10,362 nucleotides of DNA from Burkholderiales bacterium (lineage in GTDB: Bacteria > Pseudomonadota > Gammaproteobacteria > Burkholderiales > Casimicrobiaceae): NCBI GenBank assembly GCA_031283405.1, contig JAITBX010000025.1, positions 1-10,362 of the forward strand, read 5' to 3'. Below, piece after piece: positions 5,846 to 10,362 of the stretch (positions are counted from its first letter, which is position 1; every line of letters begins with the position of its first letter). The position numbers were made by a program, and so were the translations under genes. Under the pieces are notes generated by a model. The model did not search any database and was not told the origin of the DNA. It saw only the letters and a program-made list of their open reading frames with translations.

Positions 5846-6635
5846 GATGCCAGCGCTCGGCCTGAACCCAGCGCGCCCGTTCGGGCGAAAAGCGCAGAAC
5901 CGCCCAGCCCTTGGCTTGCCCGCCAAAGATACCGTAGGCCGAAGCGAAATGCGCGTCCAGCTTGGCTGACGCCACATTGCGGGCAGCCTCGCGCAGCACC
6001 TTGACCCGCTGGATCGCATCGACCGAAAAGCTGCGCAGATCATGGCGCAAATGGCACCAAGCATCGACATACCAATTGTCGTGGTAATGAACGAGACGCT
6101 GAGGAGAAATTGTTCGCGTGTTGATCTCGTTGCGCTGCCGGTTCCATGCCTCTATTTCGATGCGCTTCCTTTCGAGCAGGGCAATGGCGATGTCGGTGAA
6201 GAAACGCGGTTCAACCGCACGCTTCGCCATGGAAAGCAGCTTTACCCGCTGAGTGATTTCTGCCACCGAATGACCAGACGCCTCCAGCAAAGCTGTTAAC
6301 CGCGCTTGAAGCGGCGCGACATGAGACGCCAATATCCCCGGCTCAATGCCGCCCAATAGTTTATGAGCCGCCAGCAACGCATAAAGTTCGCCGGATGAGA
6401 ACCAAAGCCCCGGAAGCGCATAAGCCGACCCCTTGGCGTTGATGTTTTCGAATCGACAGCCCCTCGCGTCACGATCCCAGACGATGGGCGCATTAAGGCG
6501 ATCTCGAAGATACTCCATGTCGCGCTTGAAAGTGGCTCGCGATACTTCGGGTTCTTCCAAAAATGCATTAATAGGCACCACGCGCCGCTCGTGAAGCATC
6601 TGATTGATCTTGTAGAAGCGTTCGGTGCGACTCAT
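5799..6635 (-). CDS. WYL-domain transcriptional regulator, C-terminus truncated
   Basis: DNA-binding regulator of the YafY/DeoR-like WYL class. Residues about 1-62 (MSRTERFYKINQMLHERRVV...EVSRATFKRDMEYLRDRL) are the N-terminal winged helix-turn-helix. The ligand-sensing WYL domain spans about 145-215, with NWYVDAWCHLRHDLRSFSVDAIQRV (187-211). I chose the ATG at 6635 because MSRTERFYKI is the usual family start; an in-frame TTG at 6650 would add five residues. The usual C-terminal extension (WCX) begins at WAVLRFSPERARWVQAERWHHEQ (244-266) and then stops matching, ending after 12 unrelated residues at the TGA 5801-5799. At 278 residues it is some 40 short. The break coincides with the HIRAN fragment. 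It probably regulates its own operon. Without the WCX part, ligand response or oligomerisation may be altered. Confidence 0.85.
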   Translation of the reverse strand: MSRTERFYKINQMLHERRVVPINAFLEEPEVSRATFKRDMEYLRDRLNAPIVWDRDARGCRFENINAKGSAYALPGLWFSSGELYALLAAHKLLGGIEPGILASHVAPLQARLTALLEASGHSVAEITQRVKLLSMAKRAVEPRFFTDIAIALLERKRIEIEAWNRQRNEINTRTISPQRLVHYHDNWYVDAWCHLRHDLRSFSVDAIQRVKVLREAARNVASAKLDAHFASAYGIFGGQAKGWAVLRFSPERARWVQAERWHHEQRSGAEVGLRSAR

Positions 6636-6671
6636 GGAGCGCAAGTTCAAAAGACTCTTGTTTCGCGGCGC

Positions 6672-6695
6672 ATTGATGAATCAAATCCAATCAAT
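6672..6695. promoter_or_regulatory. Candidate operator of the WYL regulator
   Basis: TTGAT-GA-ATCAA (6673-6684) is a perfect palindrome around two central bases. A third half-site, ATCAAT (6690-6695), lies just beyond it. The cluster is 37-60 bases upstream of the regulator's ATG, where an autoregulatory site would be expected. The palindrome is seen directly; binding is inferred. Confidence 0.4.
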
Positions 6696-6723
6696 ATGGA
6701 CTGACGTTTGCTCTCGCTCTCCC

Positions 6724-7449
6724 TCACTGTTTCCCGCGTGTGTAAGAGCGCAGTTCGACGGTTTCGAGTTGAGACGTGATTTCAATGGCGCTGCGTCCGT
6801 CACCTTTTTCAATAAAGCCCGCGCGTTTTTCGGCGCGGACGATGTTGTTGACTTCCGGCGCGTACCAACTGATGTAGCTGGCGCGCGTCGGATACCGCCA
6901 CGGGTCTTCGTCGTCAAAGCGAATGACTTGATTGAGTTTGAGCGCGTCGGTTTCGCCAACGGGCGATTTGATTTTCTCCCAGCCCCACGCGCGCGTGATG
7001 AAGTTGGGTTGTTGTTGTCCGTACCGCTCTTTCTTGTCGGCAGTGTCGAGCCACTGGCTCCACGAATCGCCCGCGCGCATCGGGAAGCGATAACGCTGAT
7101 ACGGCGTATTGAATTGCCGCGTTTCGGTGTTCATCAACGCGCCCTGCGACACCAGCCCGGGTTGCGGCCAGATTTCAGTGCGCGTTTCGATGCCGTTGAG
7201 GCGGCTGCCCTGACTGGTGATTTGCACGGTGACGCCGTTATTGTCGATCTTGGTGATCTCCCACGTTTCGTCCCAGGAGAGATGCATCCGGTAGCCTTCT
7301 TCAATGTGATAAACCCAACGGTCGCCGACGCGATAGTCCGGCGCTTCGGCTTGCTTCGACGCATCGCCGTCCAGCCCCATGATCGCCGCACAACCGGATA
7401 GCGTCAGCAGTATTCCCGCTGTCAGAAAAATTTTGAGTTTGTTGTTCAT
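6724..7449 (-). CDS. Lipoprotein of unknown function, 241 residues
   Basis: A predicted envelope lipoprotein. The start is the ATG at 7449, with AAGGAA just upstream and a classic signal peptide: MNNKLKIFLTAGILLTLSGC, with the acylated Cys at residue 20 and Ala-Ala after it. An upstream extension to 7695 is open but would overlap ilvD and bury the signal peptide. The mature part is beta-rich, with many aromatic residues: YRVGDRWVYHIEEGY (39-53), DETWEITKID (60-69), and TRASYISWYAPEVNNIVRAEKR (188-209). The blocks are reminiscent of conserved betaproteobacterial lipoproteins that lack an assigned role. No enzymatic motif is evident. It lies between ilvD and the WYL regulator on the same strand, with 146- and 88-base gaps, so it may be its own unit. 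Confidence 0.85.
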   Translation of the reverse strand: MNNKLKIFLTAGILLTLSGCAAIMGLDGDASKQAEAPDYRVGDRWVYHIEEGYRMHLSWDETWEITKIDNNGVTVQITSQGSRLNGIETRTEIWPQPGLVSQGALMNTETRQFNTPYQRYRFPMRAGDSWSQWLDTADKKERYGQQQPNFITRAWGWEKIKSPVGETDALKLNQVIRFDDEDPWRYPTRASYISWYAPEVNNIVRAEKRAGFIEKGDGRSAIEITSQLETVELRSYTRGKQ

Positions 7450-7486
7450 CGTTGTTTCCTTTTTTCGGAGCGGGTTCGATCCACAA

Positions 7487-7587
7487 TCTCCCCTTCGGGG
7501 AGAGAACAAACCCCGGCGCTTCACGCCACCCCCTTTCAAAAGGGGGCAGAAAAAATCGTAGGGGCGACCTCTCTCGCAAGAGAGAGG
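7487..7587. repeat. Cluster of three hairpins with a shared repeat end
   Basis: Three consecutive perfect stems lie in the ilvD-lipoprotein spacer: TCTCCCC/GGGGAGA (7487-7503), CCCCC+TTT/AAA+GGGGG (7529-7546), and CCTCTCTC/GAGAGAGG with a GCAA loop (7568-7587). GTAGGGGCGACCT at 7558-7570 is identical to the first 13 bases of the inverted repeat inside the glycosylase gene. On the minus strand the third stem starts 9 bases after the ilvD stop, and a T-run comes about 12 bases beyond it, so the cluster may also end ilvD transcription. It looks like debris of small interspersed repeats. Confidence 0.65.
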
Positions 7588-7595
7588 GTATTGCA

Positions 7596-9275
7596 TCACT
7601 CTTTGTCCGTCACCGCGCCACGGCTGGCGCTCGATACCAGCCGCGCGTATTTGGCCAACAATCCCGCCGTGTAACGCGGCGCCGGCGGCTTCCATTGCGC
7701 GCGCCGTTTTGCCAGCACGTCATCGCTGACGTTGAGTTGAACCAGCAAACGATGCGCGTCAATGGTGATCGAATCGCCTTCTTCGATTAGCGCAATCGTT
7801 CCGCCGACAAACGCTTCCGGCGCCACATGGCCGACGACCATGCCCCAGGTACCGCCGGAAAAACGTCCGTCGGTAATCAGTCCCACCGTTTCGCCCAGTC
7901 CCTGCCCGATCAATGCCGATGTCGGTGCCAGCATTTCCTGCATGCCCGGACCGCCTTTCGGCCCTTCATAACGAATCACGATCACGTCGCCATCTTTGAT
8001 CTTGCGCGCCATGATCGCCTCCATGCACGACGCTTCCGAATCAAACACGCGCGCCGAGCCGGTGATCGACGGATTTTTGAGTCCGGTGATTTTCGCCACG
8101 CATCCTTCCGGCGACAAATTGCCTTTCAAAATTGCCAGATGACCTTCGTTGTACAACGGTTTATCGAAGGGGCGAATCACCTCCTGATCGGCGCGCGGCG
8201 ACGCCGGCACGTTTTCCAATTCTTCCGCCAATGTGCGCCCCGTGATCGTCAGACAATCGCCGTGCAGCAAACCTTTGTCGAGCAATATTTTCAACACTTG
8301 CGGCACGCCGCCGGCGCGATGAAAATCCACCGCAACGTAACGCCCCGACGGTTTCAAATCGCACAGCACCGGAACTTTGCGGCGAATGCGCTCAACGTCG
8401 TCGATCGTCCATTCGACATCCGCCGCCGAGGCAATCGCCAGATAATGCAGCACCGCGTTGGTCGAGCCGCCGGTCGCCATAATGAGCGCTGTGGCGTTCT
8501 CGATCGACTTTTTGGTGATGATGTCGCGCGGCTTGATGTCGTGAACCACCGCGTTGTAAAGAACACGCGCCGACAACGCCGCCGAGTCGGCTTTTTCGGG
8601 ATCGGGGCAGGCCATTTGCGACGAGCCGAGCAAACTCATTCCCAGCGCTTCAAACGAAGACGACATGGTGTTGGCGGTGTACATGCCGCCGCACGCGCCG
8701 GTAGAGGGGCAAGCGTGTTTTTCGATGCCGACGAAGTCTTCTTCGTCCATCTTGTGCGCGGCAAATGCGCCCACCGCTTCAAACACGCTGACGATGGTCA
8801 AATCCTTGTCTTTCCATTTGCCGGGCTTGATCGTGCCCGCGTAGACGAAAACGCCCGGCACATTCATTCGCGCCAGCGCGATCATTCCGCCCGGCATGTT
8901 TTTGTCGCAGCCGCCGACGATCAACACACCGTCCATGCTCTGACCGTTGACCGACGTTTCAATCGCGTCGGCAATCACTTCGCGCGACACCAGCGAATAC
9001 TTCATCGCTTCGGTGCCCATGCCGATGCCGTCGGTCACCGTCGGCACGCCGAACACTTGCGGCATCGCACCCACTTCTTTCAACGCTTCGATGGCGCGAT
9101 CCGTCAGCGGCTGAATGCCTGCGTTGCAGGGGTTCATGGTGCTGTGTCCGTTCGCCACGCCGATGATAGGCTTTTCAAAATCGTTATCACCAAAGCCGAC
9201 GGCGCGCAACATCGCGCGGTTCGGCGAGCGCGCCACGCCTTGAGTGATCAAACGGGAACGGCGGTTGTACGACAT
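7596..9275 (-). CDS. ilvD: Dihydroxy-acid dehydratase
   Basis: Cytoplasmic Fe-S enzyme that dehydrates 2,3-dihydroxy-isovalerate and 2,3-dihydroxy-methylvalerate, the third common step of valine/isoleucine synthesis. The 559-residue product is full length for the shorter form. The three [2Fe-2S] cysteine ligands are at 50 (HSTMNPC), 123 (GGCDKNMPGG) and 195 (CPSTGACGGMYTA), with 73- and 72-residue spacing as in characterised [2Fe-2S] plant-type enzymes. EGPKGGPGM (437-445) and TDGRFSGGTWG (468-478, catalytic Ser473) are intact. The ATG at 9275 has a strong ribosome binding site, AGGAAGG (9283-9289). It follows the EamA exporter gene by 30 bases on the same strand, so it may be cotranscribed with it. 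No other ilv gene is in the window. A long open frame on the opposite strand (7827-9302) is a shadow. Confidence 0.98.
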   Translation of the reverse strand: MSYNRRSRLITQGVARSPNRAMLRAVGFGDNDFEKPIIGVANGHSTMNPCNAGIQPLTDRAIEALKEVGAMPQVFGVPTVTDGIGMGTEAMKYSLVSREVIADAIETSVNGQSMDGVLIVGGCDKNMPGGMIALARMNVPGVFVYAGTIKPGKWKDKDLTIVSVFEAVGAFAAHKMDEEDFVGIEKHACPSTGACGGMYTANTMSSSFEALGMSLLGSSQMACPDPEKADSAALSARVLYNAVVHDIKPRDIITKKSIENATALIMATGGSTNAVLHYLAIASAADVEWTIDDVERIRRKVPVLCDLKPSGRYVAVDFHRAGGVPQVLKILLDKGLLHGDCLTITGRTLAEELENVPASPRADQEVIRPFDKPLYNEGHLAILKGNLSPEGCVAKITGLKNPSITGSARVFDSEASCMEAIMARKIKDGDVIVIRYEGPKGGPGMQEMLAPTSALIGQGLGETVGLITDGRFSGGTWGMVVGHVAPEAFVGGTIALIEEGDSITIDAHRLLVQLNVSDDVLAKRRAQWKPPAPRYTAGLLAKYARLVSSASRGAVTDKE

Positions 9276-9305
9276 GATGAATCCTTCCTGAGAAATTTCT
9301 GAAAA

Positions 9306-10223
9306 TCAACGGGGTGATAACGATAACACTTGCTCCGGTTTCAGACAACACAGCACCGCGCCGCCCGCCACCAGCACAAACCCGATTCCATGATAAAGGT
9401 AAAGGGATTCGTGAATGAAAAGCGTCGCAAACAACGCCGAAAAAAGCGGCACCAGATGCGTGAAAATGCCGGCCTGAACCGGCCCCACTTGCGCCACGCC
9501 GTAGCCGAACAGCAGCATCGCGGCAAGCGTGGGCAACAGACCTATGTACGTCGCCAGCACAACTTCCCGCGCCGTGAACGACGGCACGCCTTTGATCCAC
9601 CATTCGCCGATCAGCATCGGAACGATCAGCGCCAGCCCCAGCACGCTGGCCGTGAACACAAACGCCGGCAGCGACAGATAGCGCGGTCGCAACAAGAGCA
9701 AGACCGTGTAAAGCGCCCAGATCATCAAGCCGAGCAATACCAGAAAATCGTAACCGCTTATTCGCAACGCCAGCAAATGGCGAAGCTCGCCGTGCGTCAG
9801 CACCGTCAATACGCCGATGAACGATAGCGTCAGCCCGATGTTTTCCAGCCAGCGTGGCCGCCGTTTTTTCCACACCGCCATGATCAGCACGACCATCACC
9901 GGCACGATCGAATTCATCAGGCCGGTGAAGATCGCTGTCGTTCCCTGCAAGCCGAGGTAGGAAATCAGCGTGTCCGGCGCGAACCCCGTCGCCGCCAGCA
10001 ACAACATTAACGGCCACTGCATGCGCAAAGCGCGGATGATCGGCGCGCGCTCGCGCCAGACAAAAGGAACCAGCGCCAGCGTCGCTACCGTCCAGCGAAA
10101 CACCGCCAGCGTGAGCGGCGACATCGTATCGAGCAAACCGCGCGCGACCACCGCGTTGCTGCCCCACATCGCCGCCGTGAGCACCAGAACCGCATAAGCC
10201 GTCAAACGCGAAGGGGGGAACAT
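9306..10223 (-). CDS. EamA/DMT-family transporter
   Basis: Inner-membrane drug/metabolite-transporter superfamily protein; the substrate is unknown, and export of amino acids or metabolites is typical of the family. The 305-residue product has about ten hydrophobic helices in two homologous halves (about 9-142 and 160-293). The family's first-helix motif is LTAAMWGSNAVVARG (15-29) and its mid-helix signature FTGLMNSIVPVMVVLI (99-114). The second half repeats it as QAGIFTHLVPLFSALFATLFIHE (250-272). I chose the ATG at 10223. The frame is open to 10322, but those extra residues are Phe/Cys/Ser-rich and unlike a family N-terminus. The ribosome binding site is weak (AGG). It lies directly upstream of ilvD, which makes an amino-acid-related substrate an attractive but unproven guess. 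Confidence 0.9.
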   Translation of the reverse strand: MFPPSRLTAYAVLVLTAAMWGSNAVVARGLLDTMSPLTLAVFRWTVATLALVPFVWRERAPIIRALRMQWPLMLLLAATGFAPDTLISYLGLQGTTAIFTGLMNSIVPVMVVLIMAVWKKRRPRWLENIGLTLSFIGVLTVLTHGELRHLLALRISGYDFLVLLGLMIWALYTVLLLLRPRYLSLPAFVFTASVLGLALIVPMLIGEWWIKGVPSFTAREVVLATYIGLLPTLAAMLLFGYGVAQVGPVQAGIFTHLVPLFSALFATLFIHESLYLYHGIGFVLVAGGAVLCCLKPEQVLSLSPR

Positions 10224-10362
10224 GAAAAAACCTGTGGAAAAAGAAAAATACGAACAAAAAAGGTGAAAAGATGAAAAAGAGTTACAACAAATACTTGCGT
10301 CGAAAGCCTTGCAAAAAATCAAGCAACCTCATGCCTATTATCTTTGAGATCGACCTGACAAA
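10224..10362. other. Upstream region of the EamA-ilvD unit, to window end
   Basis: AT-rich, with A-runs on the plus strand, and likely to contain the promoter for the EamA-ilvD pair on the minus strand. I could not place convincing -35/-10 boxes. An ATG at 10331 on the plus strand opens MPIIFEIDLT to the window edge, too short to judge as a gene. Confidence 0.4.

Noticed and set aside
7827..9302. 491-codon open frame on the plus strand opposite ilvD
   Set aside because: Exactly antisense to a full-length, motif-complete ilvD. Its product is His/Arg-rich and low in complexity, as expected of a shadow frame in GC-rich DNA.
9187..10257. 356-codon minus-strand frame overlapping the EamA gene
   Set aside because: A different frame over a clear ten-helix transporter; the product is Gly/Ala/Arg/His-rich with no recognisable domain.
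10331..10362. Possible plus-strand gene start (MPIIFEIDLT) at the right edge
   Set aside because: Ten codons and no Shine-Dalgarno; cannot be told from chance without the adjoining sequence.

Overview
The window looks like a piece of a betaproteobacterial chromosome. This is inferred from the style of the hemE, ampG, ilvD and lipoprotein genes and the mid-range GC content; no rRNA or other taxonomic marker is present. Most of it is housekeeping and envelope genes. Between them lie two small decayed patches and one uncharacterised regulatory cassette.

Left part (1-2051): the 5' end of hemE (uroporphyrinogen decarboxylase) runs off the left edge on the minus strand. A gap of about 420 bases follows, then a plus-strand gene for a 440-residue lipoprotein with immunoglobulin-like repeats, closed by a strong rho-independent terminator. 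Next comes a decayed patch (2074-2674). It holds a DUF488-family gene that has lost its middle and carries a frameshift, followed by the last ~60 codons of an IS3-type transposase.

Middle (2756-4955): two overlapping plus-strand genes, ampG (muropeptide permease) and a SMUG-type uracil-DNA glycosylase. The glycosylase gene carries an in-frame insertion built around a perfect 20-bp inverted repeat. Thirteen bases of that repeat occur again near 7558, next to ilvD.

Right part (4978-10223): all minus strand, read from right to left. An EamA/DMT-family exporter lies 30 bp upstream of ilvD (dihydroxy-acid dehydratase). Then come a hairpin-rich spacer, a 241-residue lipoprotein of unknown function, and the cassette: a WYL-domain regulator, an out-of-frame HIRAN-domain fragment, a 164-residue helical protein of unknown function and a 63-residue glycine-zipper membrane protein with a cysteine-containing tail. 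The regulator appears to have lost its C-terminal extension where it meets the HIRAN fragment, which suggests a deletion that fused two neighbouring genes. A palindromic motif just upstream of the regulator could be its operator. WYL regulators often control defence or stress systems, so this cassette is the best candidate for something undescribed, though it may be a remnant.
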